Positions 42,694-51,994 of a stretch of DNA of 64,000 nucleotides are shown one piece after another; the stretch's first letter is position 1, and each line of letters starts with the position of its first letter. The translations under genes were made by a program, and so were the position numbers. This DNA comes from Bifidobacterium imperatoris (GTDB lineage Bacteria > Actinomycetota > Actinomycetes > Actinomycetales > Bifidobacteriaceae), in assembly GCF_002860405.1 (NCBI RefSeq), contig NZ_NMWV01000014.1, positions 44,371 to 108,370 on the forward strand, read 5' to 3'. The notes under the pieces were generated by a model. It ran no database searches, was not told the origin of the DNA, and saw only the letters and a list, made by a program, of their open reading frames with translations.

Positions 42694-43920
42694 ATGGGCG
42701 TATTGAGAGCACTGGGCGATTCATTCTCGGGAACGCTCGCCGATCAGTGGAAAGACATCTTCACCGCAGGAAGATTTGATGAACACGTCGTAGTGGCACC
42801 GGGCGTGCTGCAGAGTACGAACCGTGGGCGGGGTGCGAATGTACGCGGATCCGAAGGCGTTATTACCAGCGGTTCGCTGATTTATGTACCGGAAAACACG
42901 GCAGCGTTTATTTTCAGTGGCTCCGGTATCGAAAATGTGATTTCTCAGCCGGGCACATACGAGTACCAGAATGGCCAACAGTCGATTTTCAATGGTGGCG
43001 GCATCGGTGAATCATTGTTCAGCCAAATGGGCGAGCGCATCGGTTACGGTGGCATTAGCGGCGATTACAAGCAAATCGCATTCGTAAACTTGCGGGAAAT
43101 TCGCGATATCAAATTCGGCACCCGCGGCCCACTGATGTATAACGACAAGTTTTATGGCACGGATTTGGAAATCTTCGCGTATGGGTCGTTCGCTATCAAA
43201 GTGATTGATCCAGTGCGTTTCGTTCGTAATTTTGTGCCGCCGAACGTTATGTCGTACACGTTTGATGATCCTGCTGCGCGCTCCCAGGTGCTTTCGGACT
43301 TTCTACAGTCGTTTATTGTGGCCGTTAATTCGCTGTCTGCAGAATGCCGCATTTCGCAGTTACCGGCAAAAGCCAATGAAATAGCGCAATGCGTTCATTC
43401 GGATCCGGCAAATGCTGGAACATGGCGTGAGCGTTTCGGATTTGACTGCGTCAAGGTCTCTATTGAAAACATTGAATTCTCGCCGGAATCGCGCGAGCTG
43501 GTCAAGCAGTTCTCGTCCAATAAGATGAACGTCAAAGCATATGAGGGCGTTTCTGTTGAAGCTGGCAACATGGCGGCTCAGCAGAAGATTGCGCAGGGTA
43601 TTCAAGACGGCGGTTTGGGTGAGATGGGCGGCATGTTATTCGGCATGAACATGGCGCAAGGCCTTGGGCCGGTGGGGCAGATGCCGGGTACTCCTGGAGC
43701 TGGTGCTTGGCCGGGGCAGCCAGCTGCCGCATCGGTAACGAATCCGTCTTCTGAGATTGCACCTGCTGAACCAGCTGCATCAGCGTCTGCTGTGAAACCG
43801 CAGGCTTTGTCGCTGGACGATCAACTGAATGCGGTGAAAAAGCTGAAGGAATTGCTGGACGCTGGCATTCTTTCTCAGGATGAGTTTGAGGCCAAGAAGA
43901 AACAGATTCTTGGGTTGTGA
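42694..43920 (+). CDS. SPFH/Band-7 (YdjI-like) protein with SHOCT tail
   Basis: A 408-residue protein with an SPFH core at about 30-290 (YVPENTAAFIFSGSGIENVI..., EIFAYGSFAIKVIDPVRFV, FDCVKVSIENIEFSPESRELV). A Gly/Met-rich segment (310-350), an Ala/Pro linker and a C-terminal SHOCT motif (LNAVKKLKELLDAGILSQDEFEAKKKQIL) follow. It lacks an obvious membrane helix, like YdjI of Bacillus, which works with PspA-type membrane-stress proteins. SHOCT tails usually mediate oligomerisation. CAAGGAAA precedes the ATG. It is the last gene of the island; a strong hairpin follows. Confidence 0.83.
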   Translation: MGVLRALGDSFSGTLADQWKDIFTAGRFDEHVVVAPGVLQSTNRGRGANVRGSEGVITSGSLIYVPENTAAFIFSGSGIENVISQPGTYEYQNGQQSIFNGGGIGESLFSQMGERIGYGGISGDYKQIAFVNLREIRDIKFGTRGPLMYNDKFYGTDLEIFAYGSFAIKVIDPVRFVRNFVPPNVMSYTFDDPAARSQVLSDFLQSFIVAVNSLSAECRISQLPAKANEIAQCVHSDPANAGTWRERFGFDCVKVSIENIEFSPESRELVKQFSSNKMNVKAYEGVSVEAGNMAAQQKIAQGIQDGGLGEMGGMLFGMNMAQGLGPVGQMPGTPGAGAWPGQPAAASVTNPSSEIAPAEPAASASAVKPQALSLDDQLNAVKKLKELLDAGILSQDEFEAKKKQILGL

Positions 43921-43981
43921 GGTGAGTACAACGCAATAGGTTTGCGTCATATTGGTGCTCCGAGAGGATGATTGCAACAAA

Positions 43982-44026
43982 CAAGTGCCGCGACCACGCG
44001 ATGATTCGCTATGGTCGCGGCACTTG
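43982..44026. terminator. Bidirectional terminator between SPFH and aldo/keto reductase genes
   Basis: A perfect 15-bp stem, CAAGTGCCGCGACCA (43982-43996) and its complement (44012-44026), around a 15-nt loop at a convergent junction. There is only a weak T-rich stretch after it in either direction. Confidence 0.8.
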
Positions 44027-44050
44027 CTCTATGAGGGCTGTGGTAATCAA

Positions 44051-45028
44051 TCAGCCCACGTGACGCTCGAAGCGGTGGAAGCCGGTGATTTTGTCGATTT
44101 CAGCCATTGCATCAGCCGGGATTTCGAAGCCGGAGGCCTTGATGTTGTTTTTGAGCTGGCTCGGCTTGGAAGCGCCGGCGATGACGCAGCTGATTTCCGG
44201 ATGCTGCAGAATCCAAGCCATTGACAGAATCGGCAGGTTCGTGCCGAGTTCGTCGGCCACCTTGCGAAGCTGCTCGACCTTGTCGAGGTTTTCGTCGGTC
44301 AGTAGGTCGTTGATCTGATGGTCGGACTGCCAGGTTGCGCGGGAGCCGGCCGGCAGCGGCTGACCCTTGCGGTACTTGCCGGTCAGCAGGCCCTGAGCCA
44401 GCGGGGAGAACGTGGTGATGCCGATGCCGAGTTTGCGGCAAGTGCCCATGATCTCATGCTCGATGTAGCGGTCGTTCAGGTTGTACTGCGGCTGCACCAC
44501 GGTGATCGGGTAGAGGTTGTAGCGGTCGATGATGCGCTGTGCCTCTTCTAGGCGGGCGGAGCCCCATTCCTCGGAAACGCCGTAGTAGAGCACCTTGCCC
44601 TGAGCCACCAGATCGCTCATGGCGCGCAGTGTTTCGGTCAGATCGGTGGTCTCATCGAAACGATGGCAGAAGTACATGTCCAGGTAATCAAGCTGCATGT
44701 TCTTCAGCGTCTGATCAATGCTCTCGAAAATGTGCTTGCGGGACAGGCCGCGGTCGTTCACACCTTCGCCGGTGGGGAAGAAGACCTTGCTGGAGATCAC
44801 CAGTTCCTTGCGCGGATATTCCTTCAGCACTTCGCCGAGGAATCGCTCTGCTGCGCCACCTGAGTAGGCGTCGGCGCAATCGAAGAAGTTGATGCCATTA
44901 TCGTACGCCAGCTTCACGGTTTGCTTGGCTACATCTTCGGCGGCGGTGCCTTTGAGGTCGGTGACCCAGCTGCCCAGTGCGACCTCACTGATTTTCAGAC
45001 CAGACTTGCCAACGCTGCGATACTTCAT
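44051..45028 (-). CDS. Aldo/keto reductase (Kv-beta/YghZ-like)
   Basis: A 325-residue NADPH-dependent TIM-barrel oxidoreductase. The AKR tetrad is visible: Asp in FDCADAYSGG, Tyr in the same motif, Lys in VISSKVFF and His in MYFCHRFD. The C-terminal NADP-binding loop is CVIAGASKPSQLKNN. It most resembles the Kv-beta/AKR14 group. GGAGCAAC precedes the ATG at 45028; the longer frame upstream is not supported. The physiological substrate is unknown. Confidence 0.9.
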   Translation of the reverse strand: MKYRSVGKSGLKISEVALGSWVTDLKGTAAEDVAKQTVKLAYDNGINFFDCADAYSGGAAERFLGEVLKEYPRKELVISSKVFFPTGEGVNDRGLSRKHIFESIDQTLKNMQLDYLDMYFCHRFDETTDLTETLRAMSDLVAQGKVLYYGVSEEWGSARLEEAQRIIDRYNLYPITVVQPQYNLNDRYIEHEIMGTCRKLGIGITTFSPLAQGLLTGKYRKGQPLPAGSRATWQSDHQINDLLTDENLDKVEQLRKVADELGTNLPILSMAWILQHPEISCVIAGASKPSQLKNNIKASGFEIPADAMAEIDKITGFHRFERHVG

Positions 45029-45333
45029 TGTTGCTCCTTTGTTGCTCTGTGAGTGCGCGCAACGTTTGCTACATGCTTTCATGTGCGCACAAGCTATTTA
45101 TCGATAATATCACGGCCTTGCCGTGAGCGCTAACAACTCTTAGTAAAGTGCTTCAACCATACTTGAACGCAAATCGTGCAATGCCGGCATGTCGCAGTGT
45201 CTCACCGTGTTGCCCGCCACATTGCAGTGGATCCAAGGATTGCGCCGCAAAGGGGTACGGTTTGTGACGCAATCCTTGAAATCCATCACCAAGACGGAGA
45301 TCGCATGGTAGTCAACGGGTCGCTGGCTGGCTT
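45029..45333. other. Intergenic region between lactonase and aldo/keto reductase genes
   Basis: These 305 nt separate two leftward genes. They must contain the aldo/keto reductase promoter. No ORF with coding character, strong hairpin or known RNA was recognised. Confidence 0.5.
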
Positions 45334-46539
45334 TTAGAGCTTTACAAACACGGTGGGGGAGCCGGACGGGAGATTGGCGGTTACTGTGGACTCGCCATTG
45401 GAGGCAAGCGCGAATGCCGTCACATTGTTGGATACCTCGTTGGCCACGAGCAACAGGTTGCCGATTGGCAGAATGTGTCGTGGTCGGCTGCCGCCGCAGT
45501 CGATGCCATGACCTTGCCAACCGGGTTCGCTGGTTGCGGCCATTCGTTGCAGCTGCTCGCCGTTCCAGCTCAGTGCCACGATGCGTTCGGAACCGCGCAA
45601 ACCGACGTATGCAATACCGGAAACCGTGTCTGTGGTGGAATCTCCAGCTCTCAGCGCCTTCCACGGTACGAAAGCCAGCGAGGCGGCTTGGTCGATTGAA
45701 TCGCCGCCGAGCTCCACGGTTTGCAGTACATGGATGTCGTCAGCGCTGTTCGAGTCTGCTGCAGGTCCAAGCAGCGTTACCGTGTTGCCCCATTCGCCGA
45801 CTACGGCCACGCGCCAATTGCATGCCGAATCACCGCTGCTTACCGGTAGCAGATGCATGTCACGAGGACCGGTGCCAGGTGCCAGTTGCACAGCGCCATC
45901 GCGCACCAGCTTGCCGGAGTCCCAATGATGCACATAAATACGATCGACACCCAAATCAGTGGAAAGTACGCGGCCGTCTGGTAGGGGAAGAATCCAATGC
46001 GCGTGCGGGCCTTCCTGGGCAGGCAGCGGGCCATGCCCTTCGCCGACCAGCACCTGTGACGCCTCAAGCACTGCGCCATCGGCAGCAATCGGATGCACGC
46101 AGACGTGCCCATCGGCGTAACAAGCCACGATCAGATGCCTGTTGCCTGAATCATCCGCGCAGACCACGGCATGGGTGGGGCTTGCTCCCGGCGTTGCGAT
46201 GCGGGAAAGCTCGATAAGGTGCACGTTGCTGCCGTTTCCACCCTGCTCGATGCGAAATGCGGCCACCTCATTGGTGTCTTCAAGCACGGCATAGAGCAGA
46301 TCGCCGTCGCGCTCAATCCATGTAGGGGATGGCACGTCAGCGAGCACGCCTGCCTTAGTCAAGGTAATTGTGCTGGAATTGCTTGAGAGATTACCGTTCG
46401 CTCCAGTGGCCGTGTTGGTCGTCTCTGTGAACACTTCCAACGTCTCTATGCCTGGGCAATGTGAGCCACGGATACTGCCAAATCCACCAGTAAGTACCAT
46501 TGCATACACGTCGTTGTTCATCGTATTCAAGTCAACCAT
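45334..46539 (-). CDS. Beta-propeller lactonase family protein (YbhE/6-phosphogluconolactonase-like)
   Basis: A 401-residue seven-bladed propeller of the lactonase family. Recurrent blade sequences include VYAMVLTGGFGSI, THAVVCADDSGNRHLIVACYADGHVCVHPI, GPHAHWILPLPDGRVLSTDLGVDRIYVH, GTGPRDMHLLP and GGSRPRHILPIGNLLLVANEVSNNVTAF. The conserved His and Arg residues that line the family's active site are present. Bifidobacteria rely on the fructose-6-phosphate phosphoketolase pathway, so a true phosphogluconolactonase role is uncertain. TAGATT lies 7 nt before ATG 46539, suggesting a leaderless start; a TTG at 46548 has a better ribosome-site spacing. Confidence 0.78.
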   Translation of the reverse strand: MVDLNTMNNDVYAMVLTGGFGSIRGSHCPGIETLEVFTETTNTATGANGNLSSNSSTITLTKAGVLADVPSPTWIERDGDLLYAVLEDTNEVAAFRIEQGGNGSNVHLIELSRIATPGASPTHAVVCADDSGNRHLIVACYADGHVCVHPIAADGAVLEASQVLVGEGHGPLPAQEGPHAHWILPLPDGRVLSTDLGVDRIYVHHWDSGKLVRDGAVQLAPGTGPRDMHLLPVSSGDSACNWRVAVVGEWGNTVTLLGPAADSNSADDIHVLQTVELGGDSIDQAASLAFVPWKALRAGDSTTDTVSGIAYVGLRGSERIVALSWNGEQLQRMAATSEPGWQGHGIDCGGSRPRHILPIGNLLLVANEVSNNVTAFALASNGESTVTANLPSGSPTVFVKL

Positions 46540-46666
46540 GATGCCCAATCTACTCCTGAGCTATTCCGGCGAGCAGAGGTTTGCGAATATTTGCCAAGCT
46601 TTGGCCGGCTGCATGTGCGTGCGCTGCATGCTGGTGATTTGCGCAAATGCGTGCTTGGGGAATCAG

Positions 46667-47227
46667 TTATGCGTTCACCGATATGCCTGCAGCACGGAAG
46701 GCATTGCGGTAATCATCAATAAGATCAGACAAATGCTTGGCAGCATTGGCTGGACTGGTGGATGGTAATGGTGTCATGTCGATATCGAATCCGGCTGCGG
46801 CTAGTTCCGGCGTGATTAGCTTGCGGTACAGCTGTGCGGCTTTCGCGCCGGTGGTGAATATATGCGATATTGGTGCGCCGCGCAGAATCGGTGCGAGATC
46901 ATTGGGCACTGCATTGCGAATACTGGCATCGCTGGCGCCAGTGATATCGCAGGAGGCGATTACATCCCACAGAGCGATGCCGTGGCGCAAGGCGAATGTG
47001 CGGCGAGATTCAGCCGAATCGCCTGCGCGGTCAGACGCATCGGCAAGGTTGGCAAAGACAGCTTCCATGACAGGCCAGAACCGATTGCGCGGATGCATGT
47101 AATAAAACGCTGCTTCGCGAGATTTTGGGCTCGGCATCGAACCCAAAATCAGCATGCGCGATTGACCATCCCATACCGGTCCGAACTCATGCTCCACATG
47201 ATTACACTGCTTGGCCTGCGCATCCAT
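46667..47227 (-). CDS. UDG family 6-like DNA-deoxyinosine glycosylase
   Basis: A 186-residue DNA glycosylase. ILGSMPSPKSREAAFYYMHPRNRFWPVM is the N-terminal active-site motif of the hypoxanthine-DNA glycosylase (UDG family 6) branch, and LPSTSPANA is the C-terminal DNA-intercalation motif. It would excise hypoxanthine formed by adenine deamination. ATG 47227 was chosen because AGGA lies 8 nt before it and TAGGAT 7 nt before it; upstream in-frame ATGs only add an unconserved leader. It is monocistronic. Confidence 0.82.
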   Translation of the reverse strand: MDAQAKQCNHVEHEFGPVWDGQSRMLILGSMPSPKSREAAFYYMHPRNRFWPVMEAVFANLADASDRAGDSAESRRTFALRHGIALWDVIASCDITGASDASIRNAVPNDLAPILRGAPISHIFTTGAKAAQLYRKLITPELAAAGFDIDMTPLPSTSPANAAKHLSDLIDDYRNAFRAAGISVNA

Positions 47228-47430
47228 ACTGTCCATCCTATGCATGGGCGCTGGCGCTGCTGGCGAATCATACAAACCAGTAGAAAATTACCTGCTTATT
47301 GTAAGTCGGCTGAAACTGATGACGAACAATCCTATTGACGATATTCGTAAGACCTTACTGTCTATTTACAATAGGAGATGCTCGAGGAATGTTTCTAAGA
47401 ATAGGTTGTTATAGGGAGGTTCCATAAGCA

Positions 47431-47934
47431 ATGCCCCATACATATATCCGATCTTCGGCCAACATAAGCGAAGATAAGAAATACCGCTATGAACTTAGTC
47501 GTACATGGGATGATGCGCTGCCATCCATCGCATTCATTTTGCTTAACCCCTCGACTGCTGATGCGGATATCGATGACCGTACAGTAGAGCATTGTGTTGA
47601 ATATGCGAGGCGATGGGGATATGGGACAGTCAGTATGTACAACCTTTATGCGTACCGGACAACGTATCCTGAAGAGCTTGAAGCGCAAGGGTTTCCTGTC
47701 GGGCCGCAGAATGATGAAATCCTAAAATCTGTGGCTGCAACCGGGGTTCGTATCATTGTCGCATGGGGCAATAATGCTCGTGCCGAACGAATCGATGAGG
47801 TTATGGCAATCATCGGGCGTCCTGTCGAATGCCTTGGAATCAACAAGAATGGAAGTCCTAAACATCCGGCGCGCCTTCCTTACAACCTTCAGCCGCAAGC
47901 TTGGCCTTACCAGGCTAGAATAATCCAACAATAG
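47431..47934 (+). CDS. DUF1643 family protein
   Basis: A 167-residue protein matching the DUF1643 pattern: YRYELSRTWDD, FILLNPSTADADIDDRTVEHCVEYARRWGYG, MYNLYAYRTTYPEEL, IIVAWGNNAR and GINKNGSPKHPARLPY. Family function is unknown; genes of this family are frequent on mobile elements and near defence genes. Base composition is lower in GC than dnaE next door. GGGAGG lies 13 nt before the ATG. An inverted CCTATTG/CAATAGG pair lies 60-100 nt upstream. Confidence 0.85.
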   Translation: MPHTYIRSSANISEDKKYRYELSRTWDDALPSIAFILLNPSTADADIDDRTVEHCVEYARRWGYGTVSMYNLYAYRTTYPEELEAQGFPVGPQNDEILKSVAATGVRIIVAWGNNARAERIDEVMAIIGRPVECLGINKNGSPKHPARLPYNLQPQAWPYQARIIQQ

Positions 47935-48284
47935 GGCAGTAATAGGGGCGTTCTGAACGGTTTCACCGCTGGTCAATCCGTATTCCAGCGACCGCTGCAG
48001 AAGAAAAGAAACTCAATAAGGGAGAGCTGTTGAAGGCTGCGAATAAGCAAGACAAGGATGTGATTGAGCGTATGTATTCGCCGGTTGCCGAGACGTATGG
48101 TTACACGGTGAATGTGATTACTACTGAGCTGGAGCGCTGAATTCGACCTTAATGGTTGATCTGGCAAGGGCGGTGCGGGAGATTGAAATGCTCCCGCGCC
48201 GCCCTTGTCATACCATCCGAATCGGATGTTGCATATCCGGTACTTATCTACCGGTAGCCATTATTGGAATATACGGTTCGACAC
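47935..48284. other. Low-GC interval before dnaE with a coding remnant
   Basis: The only coding-like segment is the short ORF at 48030-48140, described separately. The remaining sequence should contain the dnaE promoter; GAATATAC lies just before the start. No known RNA was recognised. Confidence 0.45.
48030..48140 (+). pseudogene. Possible gene remnant or 36-residue small ORF
   Basis: Starting at a TTG behind AAGGGAG, the frame reads LKAANKQDKDVIERMYSPVAETYGYTVNVITTELER and stops. Its charged, patterned composition looks protein-like, and the frame stays open upstream (AEEKKLNKGEL...), suggesting the C-terminus of a decayed gene. A genuine small protein is also possible. No family was recognised. 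Confidence 0.3.
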
Positions 48285-51200
48285 ATGAGTGGAACCGGGA
48301 GTTTTGTGCATTTGCACAATCACACGCATTACTCGTTACTGGACGGTGCATCTAGAATCCCTGATCTGGTGAATCGGGTAGCCGAACTTGGCATGCCGGC
48401 CGTTGGCATTACCGATCACGGCAATATGCACGGCGCGTACGAACTGTGGCGCAACGCCATAGACCATGACATCAAGCCGATCATCGGTATTGAAGCGTAC
48501 ATAACGCCGGAAACAGCGCGTCAGGACTCTACGCGCGTCAACTGGGACACGGCCTGGAACCCCAATCTTGACGAGAAGCATCGCCGCCGCAACCCGAACG
48601 ACGTGTCTGGAGGCGGCTGGTATACGCATCTGACCATGTGGGCGGAAACCGACGAGGGGCTTTCCAACCTCATCAAGGCATCCTCTATCGCGAATCTTGA
48701 AGGACGAGTGGCGAAATATCCGCGCATGGACAAGGATGTGCTTTCTCGATATTCGAGGGGTGTGATTGCCTCGTCGGGTTGTCCGTCGGGCATCGTCCAA
48801 ACTCGTCTGCGGCTTGGCCAGTTCGACGAGGCGTTGCGCGCAGCGGGCGAGTTGCAGGATATCTTCGGCAAAGACAATTTCTTCATCGAGTTGATGAATC
48901 ATGGTCTGGAGATTGAAAACCAGGTATCTAATGATTTGCTGATGATTGCGAGGAAACTGAAGGCGCCGTTGCTCGCCACGAATGATTCACATTACGTGTG
49001 CGCCGAAGACGCGAGTGCTCAGGATGCGATGCTGTGTATCAATTCGGGTGCGCGTCTGGCCGATCCGGACCGGTTCAAGTTTGCTGGTACGGGTTATTAC
49101 ATCAAGTCGGCCGGGGAGATGCGCGAGTTATTCCGGGATTTGCCTGAGGCATGTGCCAATACATTGGCTATTGCTGAGCGTTGCAATGTCATGTTCGATG
49201 ACAACGAAGACGGCGCATTTATGCCGAGGTTTCCCTGCCCTGATGGTTGGGATGAAACCGGCCTGTTTTTGAAGAAGGTCGAAGAGGGCCTTGAACATCG
49301 CTATGACGGTAATCCGCCGTTGGAGGTGCTGAAGCAGGCGGATTACGAGTGTGGCGTAATCTGCCAGATGCAGTTCTGTGGCTATTTCCTGGTGGTGGCG
49401 GACTACATCAATTGGGCTAAAACGCACGGTGTAATGGTCGGCCCAGGTCGTGGCTCGGCCGCTGGTGCGATGGTGGCCTATGCACTGGGTATCACGGAGT
49501 TGGATCCGTTGAAACATGGATTGATATTCGAACGTTTTCTGAACCCGGAGCGCGTGAGTTTGCCTGATATTGATGTGGATTTCGACCCGGTCGGCCGTGC
49601 GAAGGTGCTTGAATACGTGGCTGACAAGTATGGGCATGACAAGGTGGCGCAATGTGTGATTTACGGCACGATTAAGACGAAACAGGCTCTGAAGGATTCG
49701 GCGCGCATCATGGGCTACGACTTTTCGGTGGGTGATGCAGCTACCAAGGCGCTGCCTCCGGCTGAAACAGGCGGCAAGGACATCAGCCTGCATGACATTT
49801 TCAATCCGAATGCGGAACGGTATGCTGAGGCGCGCGAATATCGTGAACTGCACGATTCCAATCCGAATGTCAGGCGCATCACCGAGGAAGCTCAGGGAAT
49901 CGAGGGGCTTATTCGTCAAACCGGCGTGCACGCTTGCGCCACCATCATGGGCAGCATTCCCATCACCGATGTTTCACCTTTGCTGGAACGCAAGGATGGC
50001 ACTATCACCACTACGTTCGAATACCATACGTGCGAAACGTTGGGCTTGGTCAAGATGGATTTCCTGGGGTTGTCCAATTTGACGGTCATTCGTGACACGC
50101 TCAGCAATATTGAGGCGAATGGTAAACCGGCCATCGACTACACGAAGATTCCGTTAGACGACAAGCCGACCTATCAGCTGCTCTCTCGAGGAGACACACT
50201 CGGTGTATTCCAGCTCGATTCCGATGGCATCAGATCCCTGCTCAAAACTATGAAACCTACCTGCTTTAACGATGTCGCCGCGTTGATTGCCCTGTACCGG
50301 CCTGGGCCGATGGGCATGCGATCGCACACCATGTACGCGAGACGCAAGAACGGTCTGGAGCCAGTCGAACCCATTCACCCCGAACTGGATGAACCGTTGA
50401 GACAGGTGCTGGGTGAAACGTACGGTCTGATTATTTATCAGGAGCAGGTACAGTCCGCCGCTCGAATCTTGGCAGGTTATTCGCTTGGCAAAGCAGATGT
50501 GCTGCGTCGAGCGATGGGTAAAAAGAAACCTGAAGTATTGGCTCGCGAGAAAGTGCCGTTCTTTGCCGGTATGAAGGAACATGGTTATTCCGAGGAAGCA
50601 GCTGAAGCCATCTGGAGGATTCTGGTTCCGTTTTCTGAATATGCGTTCAACAAGGCGCATTCTGCTGCGTATGGCTTGATTTCCTACTGGACTGCCTACC
50701 TGAAGACTCACTACCCGGTGGAGTTCATGGCTGCTTTGCTGCAGGGTGCGGCCTCGAACAAGGATAAGACTGCCTTGTATCTCGGCGAAGCGCGCCGCAT
50801 GGGCATCCAGGTGCTTTCCCCGGATATCAACGAGTCGGTTTATGAGTATTCCGCTGTGGGCAATGACATACGCTTCGGCCTCGGAGCAATCCGCAACGTA
50901 GGCAAGCAGGCCGTTGCCGAAATCATTGCCGAACGTGAAGGGCCACGCGGCCAATACAAGGATTTCATGGATTTCATCCGTCGTATTCCGTTGATGGTAC
51001 TGAGCCGCCAGCTGATTGATTCCCTCATCAAGGCTGGTGCGTTTGATTCCACCGACTCCAGTCGCCGTGCTTTGAACGTCGTGAGCGATGCTGCTATTAA
51101 TGTGATGATTCCGATTAAGCGCAAGCAGGAGCAAGGTCAGTTTGATCTGTTCTTCGATGATGAGGCTGGCGGGGTTGATGCTATGTGTGATGCTGGCATT

Positions 51201-51866
51201 ACCGTGCCTGACGTAGAGGAGTGGGATAAGAAGACTAGGCTGAATTTCGAGCGTGAGGTGCTTGGCCTGTATGTGTCCGATCATCCGCTTTCTGGTATGC
51301 AGGCAGTGTTGGCTGGCTTGCGTGAGATGCCAATCGCGCATTTGATTGATCGGGCTAAGACGATGCCTGATGATCAGCAGGTAACGCTTGCGGGTTTGAT
51401 TACCGGTGTGGATCGGCGTGTGTCGAAGAAGGGCAATCCGTGGGCGATCGTGACGATCGAGGATATGGAGAGCAGTATCCAGTGCATGTTCTTCGGTAAA
51501 GCGTATGAAGCTGCGGCCTCTGAGCTGGTTTTGGATTCCGTGGTACAGATTCGCGGCCATGTGGAATTGCGCGATGAGACTGTATCACTACGTGCCGCAG
51601 AGTTGCAGGTCCTTAACCTAGAGGATGGCAATACGCGTTCACTGACTATCATCTTGCCGTGGAACGCAGCCCATCGCGCGAACATGAACAGGCTCAGGCC
51701 AGTGCTGCTGAAATACCCGGGGCTCTGTGAAACTCAACTCGCTCTATTGGATGGGCAAGGCAATGCTCAGGTGCTCACACTTGGTGATCGGTTCCGTGTC
51801 AAACGAGACGCAGCGCTGTTCGCCGAACTCAAAAGTCTTTTCGGACCAAGATGCCTCGCTAACTAG
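48285..51866 (+). CDS. dnaE: DNA polymerase III alpha subunit
   Basis: A 1193-residue replicative polymerase of the DnaE1 type. The PHP domain (FVHLHNHTHYSLLDGASRI ... GITDHGNMHG) is followed by the PolC-type palm with catalytic aspartates in PDIDVDFDP, the fingers, an HhH segment, a beta-binding region and a C-terminal OB fold (VTLAGLITGVDRRVSKKGNPWAIVTIED). The true start is ATG 48285; an in-frame TTG seven codons upstream has no ribosome site. No other replication gene is adjacent. Confidence 0.96.
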   Translation: MSGTGSFVHLHNHTHYSLLDGASRIPDLVNRVAELGMPAVGITDHGNMHGAYELWRNAIDHDIKPIIGIEAYITPETARQDSTRVNWDTAWNPNLDEKHRRRNPNDVSGGGWYTHLTMWAETDEGLSNLIKASSIANLEGRVAKYPRMDKDVLSRYSRGVIASSGCPSGIVQTRLRLGQFDEALRAAGELQDIFGKDNFFIELMNHGLEIENQVSNDLLMIARKLKAPLLATNDSHYVCAEDASAQDAMLCINSGARLADPDRFKFAGTGYYIKSAGEMRELFRDLPEACANTLAIAERCNVMFDDNEDGAFMPRFPCPDGWDETGLFLKKVEEGLEHRYDGNPPLEVLKQADYECGVICQMQFCGYFLVVADYINWAKTHGVMVGPGRGSAAGAMVAYALGITELDPLKHGLIFERFLNPERVSLPDIDVDFDPVGRAKVLEYVADKYGHDKVAQCVIYGTIKTKQALKDSARIMGYDFSVGDAATKALPPAETGGKDISLHDIFNPNAERYAEAREYRELHDSNPNVRRITEEAQGIEGLIRQTGVHACATIMGSIPITDVSPLLERKDGTITTTFEYHTCETLGLVKMDFLGLSNLTVIRDTLSNIEANGKPAIDYTKIPLDDKPTYQLLSRGDTLGVFQLDSDGIRSLLKTMKPTCFNDVAALIALYRPGPMGMRSHTMYARRKNGLEPVEPIHPELDEPLRQVLGETYGLIIYQEQVQSAARILAGYSLGKADVLRRAMGKKKPEVLAREKVPFFAGMKEHGYSEEAAEAIWRILVPFSEYAFNKAHSAAYGLISYWTAYLKTHYPVEFMAALLQGAASNKDKTALYLGEARRMGIQVLSPDINESVYEYSAVGNDIRFGLGAIRNVGKQAVAEIIAEREGPRGQYKDFMDFIRRIPLMVLSRQLIDSLIKAGAFDSTDSSRRALNVVSDAAINVMIPIKRKQEQGQFDLFFDDEAGGVDAMCDAGITVPDVEEWDKKTRLNFEREVLGLYVSDHPLSGMQAVLAGLREMPIAHLIDRAKTMPDDQQVTLAGLITGVDRRVSKKGNPWAIVTIEDMESSIQCMFFGKAYEAAASELVLDSVVQIRGHVELRDETVSLRAAELQVLNLEDGNTRSLTIILPWNAAHRANMNRLRPVLLKYPGLCETQLALLDGQGNAQVLTLGDRFRVKRDAALFAELKSLFGPRCLAN

Positions 51867-51926
51867 TTGCGGGTTTGCAAGTATCCAAACCAACCATTGT
51901 GTTGTGCTGATTATCTTGGAATAACA

Positions 51927-51962
51927 AAGAATGGCCTTCCGTATGGTCGGAAGGCCATTCTT
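51927..51962. terminator. Bidirectional terminator between dnaE and purL
   Basis: A perfect 14-bp stem, AAGAATGGCCTTCC (51927-51940) and GGAAGGCCATTCTT (51949-51962), with an 8-nt loop at a convergent junction. Confidence 0.85.
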
Positions 51963-51994
51963 AGCTGTACTGCTATTCAGTAGCCGTTACTCAA

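Noticed and set aside
48264..48284. TTG start of dnaE seven codons upstream
   Set aside because: The added residues are not part of the conserved PHP start and no ribosome site precedes the TTG.
50154..51560. A 468-codon antisense frame inside dnaE
   Set aside because: Shadow frame; no motif and no promoter or ribosome site.
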